From Rutidosis leptorrhynchoides (lineage: Eukaryota > Streptophyta > Magnoliopsida > Asterales > Asteraceae), in the NCBI RefSeq assembly GCF_046630445.1, contig NC_092335.1, forward strand, positions 7,173,501-7,237,500: a DNA stretch of 64,000 nucleotides, read 5' to 3'. How positions within the stretch are numbered: position 1 is the stretch's first letter; each line of letters starts with the position of its first letter. Under the pieces are notes generated by a model, which saw only the letters and a list, made by a program, of their open reading frames with translations, did no database searches and was not told where the DNA came from. Both the position numbers and the translations under genes were made by a program. Positions 46,443-59,490 of this stretch are shown here, piece after piece.

Positions 46443-47697
46443 TAAATTTAAATATAAATATGGAAAGCAGAGAGATAAATATGAATTTAATTCGATCACT
46501 GGCTTCGCGTTTTATACTATCTGACTTGTCCCAGCCCACCATGCGATCGCATGGTTTTTGGGCATCAAGCCCATGCGATCGCATGGTCCTCTGATCCAGC
46601 TCACGTTGTTTTAACTTTTTGTTTGTCGACATAATTTAATAATAATATATATAATATATATAATTTAAATTAATTAATTATACATTATATTTTATTCCCG
46701 TGCGTAGTGGACTTGTAACTTTTGCTCCAATAAGTCGTACATCGTCACTCGACTTATGTCCCAGTTCCGGTTTTTCGAATGTCCTTTCGTACATTTAGAA
46801 AACTTGCATTTTACGTTTCGTGTCACGTACATTTGTCAAAATATAGCCTTAAATTATCCATAAACTATATCGCTCAAAGTGTATCTTAAACTTTCGAGTG
46901 CTTTGGTCATTTACTTCTATAAATTATCGCCTCGTTATATATACATATACATATATATATATAATAGTATCTTTTTTACTCAAAACATTTTATAATTAAA
47001 TTAATCTCAAATTTATTATATCATATCACGTTTTTATTTTAAAACTTAACTAAGTAGTTCATTTATGTACTAGCATTTATTACTTCTTTATGTACTATAT
47101 GACATATCTAAATTTCAATCGAATCCATAAGAGAGCGTAACAATCGTTTCCTTAATTAATTTGAAATCAAATATATATGTAACATATATATAAACACGTT
47201 TTAAAATACATTTTGCAAGTTATTCATATATCTAATTCTAACAGTTAATATTCCTTATTATTGTATGTGTCTAAATTACGTTATTTAAACAAACACTTTA
47301 CCATTAATTTCGAATACCGTTAAACATGAATGATTTCCCAAATCAACGTGGACCTCACAACAGAGACCCTTAATAATATCATAATCCTTAAGGGACTCAA
47401 TAAATATCTTTTCATTCAATCGTTTGGCATAATCTTTTAACTTCGTAGTTAAATATATAAATCAGATAATCAAACCAATAAGTTTAATGCACAGTATCAT
47501 ATACTCCACACTTTGTTACGTTTTCAAATTATAGTAGGTATCTATTTACATATAATTGTTCGCGAATCGTTGAGAACAATCGAAGGGTAATTGAATAGTT
47601 CAAGAATTTTGAGATTCAACTTTACAGACTTTGCATATCGTGTCAGAAACGTTAAAGATTAAGTTTAAATTTGGTCAGAAATTTCCGGGTCATCACA
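44675..47697 (-). repeat. Family C 5' LTR
   Basis: Partner of 37677-40798. An AAT tract at 46367-46441 is longer than in the 3' LTR, while the AC/AT tract is nearly absent. Confidence 0.93.
46509..46586 (-). promoter_or_regulatory. Family C 5' LTR promoter: two dyads plus TATA box
   Basis: Perfect palindromes are at 46538-46555 and 46571-46586, centres 32 bp apart. Minus-strand TATAAAAC starts at 46516. A single change shortens the second palindrome relative to the 3' LTR copy, but the 16-bp core is intact. Confidence 0.72.
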
Positions 47698-50452
47698 CTC
47701 TGGCTTCCACAAGGTCTGTATTACATTCTTTTAGTGCCCAATATGCCTTATGTTTAACCTCGACAGGTAGATGACACGCCTTACCATATATTAATCGGAA
47801 AGGAGTGGTACCAATGGGCGTTTTGAATGCGGTTCTAAATGCCCACAATGCGTCATCTAGCTTTCGATGCCAGATTTTTGGATTATTCTTCACTGTTCTT
47901 TCTAAAATTCGTTTAAGACCTCGATTTGTGTTTTCAACTTGGCCACTCATTTGAGGGTGGTAAGAAGTTGAGAAACGATGATTAACTCCGTACTTTTTAA
48001 GTACTTTATTGAGTAATTGATTTGTAAAATGAGTTCCACGATCACTGATTAATGCTTTTGGAATCCCGAAACGTGAGAAAAGGTTTTTAAGAAAGGTGTC
48101 AACAACTCGAGCATCGTTAGTGGGTAGAGCTTTTGCTTCAGCCCATTTAGAAACGTAATCGACTAATACGAGAATGTATTTGCATTTGTTAGAGGCGGGG
48201 AATGGACCCATGAAGTCAATACCCCAAATGTCAAATACTTCGCATACTAAGACGCTCTGTTGTGGCATTTCGTCTCTCTTGGAGATATTTCCAGATCTTT
48301 GACAAGCGTCACAGGATTTTACCATGTTGTAAGAATCTTTGAAAATAGTAGGCCAGTAAAAACCTGAGTCAAAGACCTTCTTAGCTGTATAGCTTGGTCC
48401 GAAATGTCCACCAGGCAGTCCTTGATGACAGTGCTCTAGAATTTGTTGAGCTTCTTTACCATATACACATCGACGAATAACTTGATCTGATCCTATACGA
48501 AAGAGATTAGGGCTTTCCCAGAAGTAAAACTTCAGATCAGCGAAAAATTTCTTCTTTTGCTGATAAGTTTGATTTTTAACAAGAATTCCTGCGGCTAGAT
48601 AATTGGCAAAGTCCGCAAACCATGGAATTTCTTCTTCCGTTTCAATTTTCATAAGGAACTCGTCTGTAAAAGTATCGTGAATAACAGATTCGTCGAGTGT
48701 TTCTAAGTTAGGATTTTAAAGACGGGACAAGTGATCCGCAGCGAGATTTTCAGCACCCTTTTTATCCTTGATTTCAATGTCGAATTCTTGTAGGAAAAGA
48801 ATCCAACGAATTAGTGTAGGTTTAGCATATTGCTTTTTGAATAAGTACTTTAGGGCTGAATGATCGGTATAAACAATTGTTTTAGATAACACAAGGTAAG
48901 ATCTAAACTTATCGAAAGCGAAAACTACTGCAAGAAGCTCCTTCTCAGTAGTTGTGTAATTCAACTGAGCTCTTGTAAGTGTTTTAATTGCATAGTAGAT
49001 TGGTTGAAATTTGTTATCTTGACGTTGACCTAAAACAGCTCCCAGCGTGAAATCACTAGCATCACACATTAGCTCGAAAGGTTTGGACTAGTCGGGTGAT
49101 ACCATAATGGGTGTATTCATAAGTTTCTTTTTCAGAATGGAGAAAGCATTTAGATATTCGTTGTTGAAATCGAATGTACAGTCTTTCTCAAGAAGTTTAG
49201 TCATGGGTCGAGTGATTTTGGAAAAGTCCTTTATGAATCGTCGATAGAATCCCGCATGACCAAGGAAACTACGAATTCCCTTAACATTAGTTGGAGGAGG
49301 AAGTTTTGAAATAACATCGATATTAGCTTTGTTTACTTCCATTCCAGCTCGAGAAATCTTGTGTCCTAAAACAATGCCTTCCTTCACCATGAAGTGGCAT
49401 TTCTCCCAGTTTAAAACAAGATTTGATTCTTCACAACGAATTAGAATTCGTTCAAGGTTTGAGAGACATGAGTTGAAGGAGTCTCCAAAAATAGAGAAAT
49501 CATCCATAAAGACTTCTATACTTTCTTCAATCATGTCATGAAAAATTACCATCATACACCTTTGGAAGGTGCCTGGTGCGTTGCATAATCCGAATGGCAT
49601 TCGTCGGTAGACAAAAGTACCAAATGGACAAGTAAATGTGGTCTTGTCTTGGTCTTTTGGATCAATTGGAATTTGAAAATAACCGGAGAATCCATCAAGG
49701 AAACAGTAGTAATCTTTTACCGCCAAACGTTCTAGCATTTGGTCGATAAATGGTAGCGGGAAATGATCTTTCCTTGTAGCACCGTTTAGACGACGATAGT
49801 CTATACAGACTCTCCACCCAGTGACTGTTCTTGTAGGAACGAGTTCGTTCTTATCATTTAAAATAACAGTTGTACCCCCTTTCTTGGGTACTACTTGTAC
49901 AGGACTTACCCACGGGCTATCGGATATAGGGTAAATTAACCCGGCATCAAGTAATTTGATAACCTCCTTTTTGACAACTTCTTTCATGTTAGGGTTTAAC
50001 CTCCGTTGCCTTTGTACCACGGGTTTAAAATCTTCTTCCATTAGAATTTTGTGAGTACAATAAGCAGGGTTAATACCTGGAATATCAGTTGTTTTCCAAG
50101 CAATTGCCTTTTTGTGGGTTTTTAAAATAGACATTAACCTACCCTTTTCGTCATCGGAAAGTTTTGATGAAATTATTAAGGGTAATTGTGACGTTCCTTG
50201 GAGATAAGCATACTCCAAATGTTCCAGGAGTTCTTTAAGTTCCAAGGTGGGTGGTTCTTCCAAGGAAGATTTTATCCGGAACCTATTACCATCGGTAATT
50301 TCTTCAAAAGGTTCATCTTCCCCGGGAATTTCTTCTTCTACGTATTCTTCATCAGTGACTACCTTCAACAGCTTGTCTAACTCTATATCGACATCAAAAT
50401 CTTCACCTTCACCCATCGGGGTGAAATCTGAGGTGTCGACATTTAATAGTTC
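47698..50452 (-). pseudogene. Athila-2 pol: RT, RNase H, integrase with stops
   Basis: One minus-strand frame carries an acidic linker (GEGEDFDVDIELDKLL), RT with TVTGWRVCIDYRRLNGATRK, FMDDFSIFG and [11 protein letters not shown], RNase H from MCDASDF, the integrase HHCC finger ([12 protein letters not shown] ... CDACQ), [28 protein letters not shown] and GKACHLPVE, and is cut after LVEAR by family C. Stops within it: TAG for the expected Trp after MVSPD (near 49088) and TAA for the expected Glu after DHLSRL (near 48716). All pieces share one frame. Confidence 0.93.
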
Positions 50453-51103
50453 TTATATTTCTTCCTCAATACAACAATCAACAATGTCTATTTGGAAACA
50501 TTCGTCATCAGGAGACATAGGGTATTTCATAGCCTTATCTATGTTCAATATAATTCTATCCTCCCCCACACCTAAGCTGAGATTTTTCTCTTTTACGAGC
50601 ACAATTGCGTCTGCAGTATTTAGAAAGGGACGCCCTAGAATTAGGGGAACCTTACTATCTTCTTCCATTTCAAGAACAACGAAATCAGCAGGAAAGATTA
50701 AGTGATTTACTTTAACCGATAGGTTTTCAGCAATGCCAATAGGATAATTGTAAGTTCTATCAGCTAATCGTATACACATCCTGGTTGGTTTTAAATCACC
50801 TAAGTTCAATTTTAAGTACAAGGAGTGAGACATAAGGTTAATGCTTGCTCCTAAATCAGCTAATGCATCGTACATTACTGAATCTCCTATCAGACAAGGA
50901 ATGATGAAACTTCCAGGATATCCAAGTTTTGGTGGCAAATTTTGCTTTTGTAAAATTGCCGAACATTCCTCATTAAGGAATGTGTTTGAAACTTCTGCAT
51001 ATTTTCCCTTGTCTGCTATAAGATCTTTGATAAACCTTCCATAATTCGGCATACCCGCAAGAACATCTACAAGCGGTACATTTATACAAATTTGCTTAAT
51101 CAT
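50453..51103 (-). pseudogene. Athila-2 aspartic protease region
   Basis: The frame contains the retroelement aspartic protease motif as ALADLGASINLMS (the Athila-style DLGAS variant of D[ST]GA) and the second motif ILGRPFL. It ends at a TAA (50453-50455) in the same frame as the downstream pol, so it is a nonsense mutation. Upstream it is separated from gag by a one-base shift near 51126. The region would cleave the Gag-Pol polyprotein if intact. Confidence 0.85.
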
Positions 51104-52425
51104 ATCAGCAAACTTGTTGATTGTGCTTGTAATTTATCTTTCTTCAAACATTGCGGATATGGAATTGGAGGTTTGTATACCTTCAATGGTGGTTGATTTT
51201 GAGTTTTTGGTGCACTTGTGGTTGACATCGTATTTTCTTCCACCACATGTTCTTTGTCTTTTGAAACAGGAATAGGAGCATGAGGGTTTGGAATATCGGG
51301 GTTAATGGTTAACCCACTTTTCGTAGTTATTGAATTAACTTGCGAAAAATTACTTGAATTTTGAGTTTCCTTACCCTTAGGGTTTGGTTGCGTGTTGGAT
51401 GGTAAAGTTCTCGATTGCCTTTCAACAAGCAATTGGGATATTCTTCCCATATCTCTTTCAAGGTTTTGAATTGACGCTTGATGATTCCTTTGTACTTGCT
51501 CGTTTCCCGTTTGGACTTGATGTAATTGTCTCTTCACTTGCTCATTCGTTTCTGATTGACTTTTGACAAAATTCATCATAACTTCTTCAAAGTTAGATTT
51601 CTTCTCTACTGGCTGCGTGTTATGATTTTGTTGTTGATACGGTAATTGAGGTAACGGTTGTTGTTGGAAATTTTGTTGAGGTGGAAATGGAGGTTGGTTT
51701 CTATTGAAAAAGCCAGGTGGTCCATTTCTTTGAAAAGCAAAATTCTTCGGGTTTTGATATCCTGGGTTTGCAGGTTGATAATTAGAATTCCCTCCTTGAA
51801 AATTGCCTTGTCTTTGATTGGCCATAAAATTAACTTGTGCTACTGAGTTCATTGGCCGATCATTGATATCACAATATTTCGTGAAATGTGGCTGTCCACA
51901 GATTTCACATCCTACTTGCAATGCTAAAACTGTTGAATTTAGTTTCTCTATTTCTCTTCCAAACTTTTTGAATTGATTCGACAGTGAAGCTATGGTTATG
52001 TTGTTGTTTTCATTTTCTTCAAGGCTTTCCACCGTCCTTCTAGGTAGTTGATCTCTAGACAGTGTCCATTCAAAAGTATGAACTGACATGTCTTCTAACA
52101 TGTCATACGCTTGATTTGGTGATTTGTACATAAATACTCCTCCAGCGGAGGAATCTAATATACCAGGAGTATGTTCATCAATGCCACGATAAAAAGTTTG
52201 TACTATTTGCCCTTTTTGCAATCCGTGTTGCGGACAATTTCATAACATTCTTTTTAATCTTTACCATGCATCATAAAGAGTTTCATCCGCCTTTTGTTTA
52301 AAAGTGGTGATTTCAGTTCTAAGTCTTTCGGCTTTTGCTGGTGGGAAAAATCGTGTAATGAATTTTTCTCTTAATTCATTGAAAGTTGTGATAGAATCAG
52401 GTTTTGATGCTTTCAACCATGCTTT
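51100..52425 (-). pseudogene. Athila-2 gag (C-terminal two-thirds), truncated by family A
   Basis: From the right edge it reads FNELREKFITRFFPPAKAER, QTFYRGIDEHTPGILDSSAG, a single knuckle-like CEICGQPHFTKYC, then a long Asn/Gln/Pro-rich stretch and a proline-rich end (KPPIPYPQCL). Stops occur near 52260 (after LYDAW) and ~52245, and a one-base deletion near 51126 shifts it out of the protease frame. The 5' end is cut at 52426 by the family A LTR. Confidence 0.85.
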
Positions 52426-54594
52426 TGTAGTGACCCGAATTTTTCCATGTTTATATATATTAATTGAGATTGATATTCACATGATTAAATGTTTCCAACA
52501 TGTTAAGCAATCAAACTTGTTAAGACTTGATTAATTGAAATATGTTTCATATAGACAATTGACCACCCAAGTTGACCGGTGATTCACGAATGTTAAAACT
52601 TGTAAAAACTATATGATGACATATATATGGATATATATATAGTTAACATGATACTATGATAAGTAAACATATCATTAAGTATATTAACAATGAACTACAT
52701 ATGTAAAAACAAGACTACTAACTTAATGATTTTTAAACGAGACATATATGTAACGATTATCGTTGTAAAGACATTTAATGTATATATATCATATTAAGAG
52801 ATATTCATACATGATAATATCATGATAATATAATAATTTAAAATCTCATTTGATATTATAAACATTGGGTTAACAACATTTAACAAGATCGTTAACCTAA
52901 AGGTTTCAAAACAACACTTACATGTAACGACTAACGATGACTTAACGACTCAGTTAAAATGTATATACATGTAGTGTTTTAATATGTATTTATACACTTT
53001 TGAAAGACTTCAATACACTTATCAAAATACTTCTACTTAACAAAAATGCTTACAATTACATCCTCGTTCAGTTTCATCAACAATTCTACTCGTATGCACC
53101 CGTATTCGTACTCGTACAATACACAGCTTTTAGATGTATGTACTATTGGTATATACACTCCAATGATCAGCTCTTAGCAGCCCATGTGAGTCACCTAACA
53201 CATGTGGGAACCATCATTTGGCAACTAGCATGAAATATCTCATAAAATTACAAAAATATGAGTAATCATTCATGACTTATTTACATGAAAACAAAATTAC
53301 ATATCCTTTATATCTAATCCATACACCAACGACCAAAAACACCTACAAACACTTTCTTTCTTCAATTTTCTTCATCTAATTTATCTCTCTCAAGTTCTAT
53401 CTTCAAGTTCTAAGTGTTCTTCATATATTCTACAAGTTCTAGTTACATAAAATCAAGAATACTTTCAAGTTTGCTAGCTCACTTCCAATCTTGTAAGGTG
53501 ATCATCCAACCTCAAGAAATCTTTGTTTCTTACAGTAGGTTATCATTCTAATACAAGGTAATAATCATATTCAAACTTTGGTTCAATTTCTATAACTATA
53601 ACAATCTTATTTCAAGTGATGATCTTACTTGAACTTGTTTTCGTGTCATGATTCTGCTTCAAGAACTTCGAGCCATCCAAGGATCCGTTGAAGCTAGATC
53701 CATTTTTCTATTTTCCAGTAGGTTTATCCAAGGAACTTAAGGTAGTAATGATGTTCATAACATCATTCGATTCATACATATAAAGCTATCTTATTCGAAG
53801 GTTTAAACTTGTAATCACTAGAACATAGTTTAGTTAATTCTAAACTTGTTCGCAAACAAAAGTTAATCCTTCTAACTTGACTTTTAAAATCAACTAAACA
53901 CATGTTCTATATCTATATGATATGCTAACTTAATGATTTAAAACCTGGAAACACGAAAAATACCGTAAAACCGGATTTAAGCCGTCGTAGTAACACCGCG
54001 GGCTGTTTTGGGTTAGTTAATTAAAAACTATGATAAACTTTGATTTAAAAGTTGTTATTCTGAGAAAATGATTTTTATTATGAACATGAAACTATATCCA
54101 AAAATTATGGTTAAACTCAAAGTGGAAGTATGTTTTCTAAAATGGTCATCTAGACGTCGTTCTTTCAACTGAAATGACTACCTTTACAAAAATGACTTGT
54201 AACTTATTTTTCTGACTATAAACCTATACTTTTTCTGTTTAGATTCATAAAATAGAGTTCAATATGAAACCATAGCAATTTGATTCACTCAAAACGGATT
54301 TAAAATGAAGAAGTTATGGGTAAAACAAGATTGGATAATTTTTCTCATTTTAGCTACGTGAAAATTGGTAACAAATCTATTCCAACCATAACTTAATCAA
54401 CTTGTATTGTATATTATGTAATCTTGAGATACCATAGACACGTATACAATGTTTCGACCTATCATGTCGACACATCTATATATATTTCGGAACAACCATA
54501 GACACTCTATATGTGAATGTTGGAGTTAGCTATACAGGGTTGAGGTTGATTCCAAAATATATATAGTTTGAGTTGTGATCAATACTGAGATACG
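52426..54594 (+). repeat. Family A copy 2: LTR truncated by insertion of copy 3
   Basis: It begins TGTAGTGACCCGAAT inside Athila-2 gag and follows the family A LTR to ...ACTGAGATACG, where a new TGTAGTGACC starts. The uninterrupted LTR of copy 1 continues GATACGTATACACTGGG at this point (3157-3173). The missing ~1.1 kb and the rest of copy 2 should therefore lie to the right of copy 3, outside the window. Confidence 0.9.
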
Positions 54595-57500
54595 TGTAGT
54601 GACCCGAACTTTTCCATGTTTATATATATTAATTGAGATTGATATTTACATGATTAAATGTTTCCAACATGTTAAGCAATCAAACTTGTTAAGACTTGAT
54701 TAATTGAAATATGTTTCATATAGACAATTGACCACCCAAGTTGACCGGTGATTCACGAACGTTAAAACTTGTAAAAACTATATGATGACATATATATGGA
54801 TATATATATAGTTAACATGATACTATGATAAGTAAACATATCATTAAGTATATTAACAATGAACTACATATGTAAAAACAAGACTACTAACTTAATGATT
54901 TTTAAACGAGACATATATGTAACGATTATCGTTGTAAAGACATTTAATGTATATATATCATATTAAGAGATATTCATACATGATAATATCATGATAATAT
55001 AATAATTTAAAATCTCATTTGATATTATAAACATTGGGTTAACAACATTTAACAAGATCGTTAACCTAAAGGTTTCAAAACAACACTTACATGTAACGAC
55101 TAACGATGACTTAACGACTCAGTTAAAATGTATATACATGTAGTGTTTTAATATGTATTTATACACTTTTGAAAGACTTCAATACACTTATCAAAATACT
55201 TCTACTTAACAAAAATTCTTACAATTACATCCTCGTTCAGTTTCATCAACAATTCTACTCGTATGCACCCGTATTCGTACTCGTACAATACACAACTTTT
55301 AGATGTATGTACTATTGGTATATACACTCCAATGATCAGCTCTTAGCAGCCCATGTGAGTCACCTAACACATGTGGGAACCATCATTTGGCAACTAGCAT
55401 GAAATATCTCATAAAATTACAAAAATATGAGTAATCATTCATGACTTATTTACATGAAAACAAAATTACATATCCTTTATATCTAATCCATACACCAACG
55501 ACCAAAAACACCTACAAACACTTTCATTCTTCAATTTTCTTCATCTAATTGATCTCTCTCAAGTTCTATCTTCAAGTTCTAAGTGTTCTTCATAAATTCC
55601 AAAAGTTCTAGTTTCATAAAATCAAGAATACTTTCAAGTTTGCTAGCTCACTTCCAATCTTGTAAGGTGATCATCCAACCTCAAGAAATCTTTGTTTCTT
55701 ACAGTAGGTTATCATTCTAATACAAGGTAATAATCATATTCAAACTTTGGTTCAATTTCTATAACTATAACAATCTTATTTCAAGTGATGATCTTACTTG
55801 AACTTGTTTTCGTGTCATGATTCTGCTTCAAGAACTTCGAGCCATCCAAGGATCCATTGAAGCTAGATCCATTTTTCTCTTTTCCAGTAGGTTTATCCAA
55901 GGAACTTAAGGTAGTAATGATGTTCATAACATCATTCGATTCATACATATAAAGCTATCTTATTCGAAGGTTTAAACTTGTAATCACTAGAACATAGTTT
56001 AGTTAATTCTAAACTTGTTCGCAAACAAAAGTTAATCCTTCTAACTTGACTTTTAAAATCAACTAAACACATGTTCTATATCTATATGATATGCTAACTT
56101 AATGATTTAAAACCTGGAAACACGAAAAACACCGTAAAACCGGATTTACGCCGTCGTAGTAACACCGCGGGCTGTTTTGGGTTAGTTAATTAAAAACTAT
56201 GATAAACTTTGATTTAAAAGTTGTTATTCTGAGAAAATGATTTTTATTATGAACATGAAACTATATCCAAAAATTATGGTTAAACTCAAAGTGGAAGTAT
56301 GTTTTCTAAAATGGTCATCTAGACGTCGTTCTTTCGACTGAAATGACTACCTTTACAAAAACGACTTGTAACTTATTTTTCCGACTATAAACCTGTACTT
56401 TTTCTGTTTAGATTCATAAAATAGAGTTCAATATGAAACCATAGCAATTTGATTCACTCAAAACGGATTTAAAATGAAGAAGTTATGGGTAAAACAAGAT
56501 TGGATAATTTTTCTCATTTTAGCTACGTGAAAATTGGTAACAAATCTATTCCAACCATAACTTAATCAACTTGTATTGTATATTATGTAATCTTGAGATA
56601 CCATAGACACGTATACAATGTTTCGACCTATCATGTCGACACATCTATATATATTTCGGAACAACCATAGACACTCTATATGTGAATGTTGGAGTTAGCT
56701 ATACAGGGTTGAGGTTGATTCCAAAATATATATAGTTTGAGTTGTGATCAATACTGAGATACGTATACACTGGGTCGTGGATTGATTCAAGATAATATCT
56801 ATCGATTTATTTCTGTACATCTAACTGTGGACAACTAGTTGTAGGTTACTAACGAGGACAACTGACTTAATAAACTTAAAACATCAAAATATATTAAAAG
56901 TGTTGTAAATATATTTTTGAACATACTTTGATATATATGTATATATTGTTATAGGTTCGTGAATCAACCAGTGGCCAAGTCTTACTTCCCGACGAAGTAA
57001 AAATCTGTGAAAGTGAGTTATAGTCCCACTTTTAAAATCTAATATTTTTGGGATGAGAATACATGCAGGTTTTATAAATGATTTACAAAATAGACACAAG
57101 TACGTGAAACTACATTCTATGGTTGAATTATCGAAATCGAATATGCCCCTTTTTATTAAGTATGGTAATCTAAGAATTAGGGAACAGACACCCTAATTGA
57201 CGCGAATCCTAAAGATAGATCTATTGGGCCTAACAAACCCCATCCAAAGTACCGGATGCTTTAGTACTTCGAAATTTATATCATATCCGAAGGGTGTCCC
57301 GGAATGATGGGGATATTCTTATATATGCATCTTGTTATTATCGGTTACCAGGTGTTCACCATATGAATGATTTTTATCTCTATGTATGGGATGTGTATTG
57401 AAATATGAAATCGTGTGGTCTATTGTTACGATTTGATATATATAGGTTAAACCTATAACTCACCAACATTTTTGTTGACGTTTAAAGCATGTTTATTCTC

Positions 57501-57846
57501 AGGTGAATATTAAGAGCTTCCGCTGTTGCATACTAAAATAAGGACAAGATTTGGAGTCCATGTTTGTATGATATTGTGTAAAAACTGCATTCAAGAAACT
57601 GAATTCGATGTAACATATTTGTATTGTAAACCATTATGTAATGGTCGTGTGTAAACAGGATATTTTAGATTATCATTATTTGATAATCTACGTAAAGCTT
57701 TTTAAACCTTTATTTATGAAATAAAGGTTATGGTTTGTTTTAAAAATGAATGCAGTCTTTGAAAAACGTCTCATATAGAGGTCAAAACCTCGCAACGAAA
57801 TCAATTAATATGGAACGTTTTTAATCAATAAGAACGGGACATTTCA
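54595..57846 (+). repeat. 5' LTR of family A copy 3
   Basis: TGTAGTGACC ... GGGACATTTCA, 3252 bp, followed by GT and the primer site. It is nearly identical to copy 2 over their shared 2.17 kb. Confidence 0.95.
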
Positions 57847-57848
57847 GT

Positions 57849-57860
57849 TGGTATCAGAGC
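57849..57860 (+). promoter_or_regulatory. Primer binding site (tRNA-Met), family A
   Basis: TGGTATCAGAGC, two bases after the LTR end, is complementary to the 3' end of initiator tRNA-Met. Confidence 0.93.
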
Positions 57861-58055
57861 GTTGGTCTTAGAGAACCAGAAAATTTGCATTAGTGTGTCT
57901 TATCGAGTTTGTTAGGATGCATTAGTGAGTCTGGACTTCGACCGTGTTTTCTTTAAAAATGATTGCTCAACATTTTTGTTGGAAACTATATATTTTTAAC
58001 ATATGAATATTATGTGATATATTAATCTCTTAACGTGTTTGATATTATGTGATAG

Positions 58056-58670
58056 ATGTCTACCTCTAGAACAAGTCCCATTGACTCACTTAATAATAAT
58101 GAAGAGTCAAATGTAAATTGGAATGATTTGTGGACTGATTCACAAGTTCCCGAAGAGGAACCGGAAGAAGAGTCGGAACCGGAAGAAGAATCGGAACCGG
58201 AAGAAGAATCGGAACCGGATGAAGAAATAGAACCGGTGGGGGAAATAATAAAACGGTTAAGTAAAAGAAAATCCTCAACCAACCGACCAAAGTTAATTAT
58301 GGTCAATGGTGTTTCCGCCAAGGAAGCAAAATATTGGGAGGATTACCAATTCTCTGATGAATCGGATTCCGACGAGAATTCCGATGATGTTATAGAAATT
58401 ACCCCAACTGAATTTAAAAAGGCAAAAGAAAATAATAAGGGAAAGGGCATAAAAATAGAGAAATCTAATTCCAACCCCGATGAACTTTATATGTATCGTC
58501 AACCCCCGAAGTCCTTAAGTTGTAACAATGACCCGGGAACCTCTAAACCACCAGGTTTTTCTAAACCAATGTGGACAACGACGGCTCGTATTAGGGGAAC
58601 ATCATATATCCCTAGAAACTTGGCAAAACGAACCAAAACCGAAGAAGAAGAAACTAGCGAGTCAGAATAA
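58056..58670 (+). CDS. Accessory ORF of family A, 204 aa, acidic repeat protein
   Basis: The first ORF after the primer site. Residues ~31-55 are a repeat of the unit EEESEPE coded by an almost exact 21-bp repeat. Later parts are Ser/Asp/Glu-rich (DESDSDENSDDV) and a basic patch lies at ~67-72 (KRLSKRK). The end is GTSYIPRNLAKRTK followed by an acidic tail. No catalytic domain, signal peptide or membrane segment is visible. An acidic, disordered, possibly nuclear protein is the most that can be said. It is not similar to known gag motifs. It lies 136 bp upstream of the F-box ORF. Confidence 0.65.
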   Translation: MSTSRTSPIDSLNNNEESNVNWNDLWTDSQVPEEEPEEESEPEEESEPEEESEPDEEIEPVGEIIKRLSKRKSSTNRPKLIMVNGVSAKEAKYWEDYQFSDESDSDENSDDVIEITPTEFKKAKENNKGKGIKIEKSNSNPDELYMYRQPPKSLSCNNDPGTSKPPGFSKPMWTTTARIRGTSYIPRNLAKRTKTEEEETSESE

Positions 58671-58806
58671 GATAGTTGTATTCGTGTGGTGTAATATATG
58701 TAATATAGTGTTCTTATGCTTTATGATATATGTAAAAATTGCTTGTATTAATAAGTATTTTTTTATGAATCTAACTCTTGTCTATTTTACAGTTTAAAAA
58801 CACAAA

Positions 58807-59490
58807 ATGGATAGACAACCCAATATTTTAAGAGACCTACCCGGAGACATGATTGATGAAATCTTGTCTAGAGTCGGCCAGAATTCTTCGGCACAACTAT
58901 TTAAGGCGAGATCAGTTTGTAAGACATTCGAAGAACGTTCCAAGAATGTCTTGGTTTATAAGAGACTTTCGTTTGAAAGATGGGGGATATCACATTGGGA
59001 AACCCATAAGTTACGATGTGTTTACTTTGACGCATATATTGCGGGGAACCCAAATGCTATTTTACGCAACGGGTTAAGAAATTATTTTGACTCAATATAT
59101 CCGAATATTGGACTTCGTGATTTAGAAAAAGCGGCTAACATGCAACATAAAGAAGCATGTTATGCTTACGGATTAGTAATGTTCGCTTCTCACCAAAGTG
59201 AGAACAAGAACATCGGGCTACAACTATTAAACAAAACGTTTCCACAAGTGACGGAGTCGGTAATTGGGGTAAGAAATGAGGTTTTTAGATTATTACGGGA
59301 CTGTTGGACATTACGTAACCCTCGTCCCTTTGATGACGTTACAACACGCTGTCTTATCAACGGCCATAACGGTTATGTTGCACAAGACCAAGGATGGGAA
59401 GTAGTCCTAGTAAAACCAGAATGCATGACTTGTTTCTGGACGTATGAATTACGTGTCTTTATTGCCTTTGCCGAACGACTTGTGTACTAG
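58807..59490 (+). CDS. F-box protein (At2g35280-like) carried by a retrotransposon, 227 aa
   Basis: Residues ~8-50 form an F-box: LRDLPGDMIDEILSRVGQNS, then SSAQLFKARSVCKTFEE and a VYKRLSFERW strand. F-boxes bind Skp1/ASK and recruit targets to SCF ubiquitin ligases. The remainder follows the plant At2g35280-like group: a GNPNAILRNGLRNYF stretch, Sel1-like GLRDLEKAANMQHKEACYAYGL, GLQLLNKTF, and a Cys/Trp C-terminus (CWTLRNPRP ... CMTCFWTYELRVF). The frame is intact and intron-free, 227 aa, within the usual length of that group. It is in the same orientation as the element, between the 5' LTR and gag. An AATAAA occurs ~100 bp after the stop. This is most simply a cDNA or gene captured by the element. 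Whether the protein is made or interacts with host SCF is inference. Confidence 0.82.
   Translation: MDRQPNILRDLPGDMIDEILSRVGQNSSAQLFKARSVCKTFEERSKNVLVYKRLSFERWGISHWETHKLRCVYFDAYIAGNPNAILRNGLRNYFDSIYPNIGLRDLEKAANMQHKEACYAYGLVMFASHQSENKNIGLQLLNKTFPQVTESVIGVRNEVFRLLRDCWTLRNPRPFDDVTTRCLINGHNGYVAQDQGWEVVLVKPECMTCFWTYELRVFIAFAERLVY

Noticed and set aside
49329..50705. Plus-strand frames within Athila-2 pol
   Set aside because: Opposite-strand shadows of a clearly recognised pol frame.
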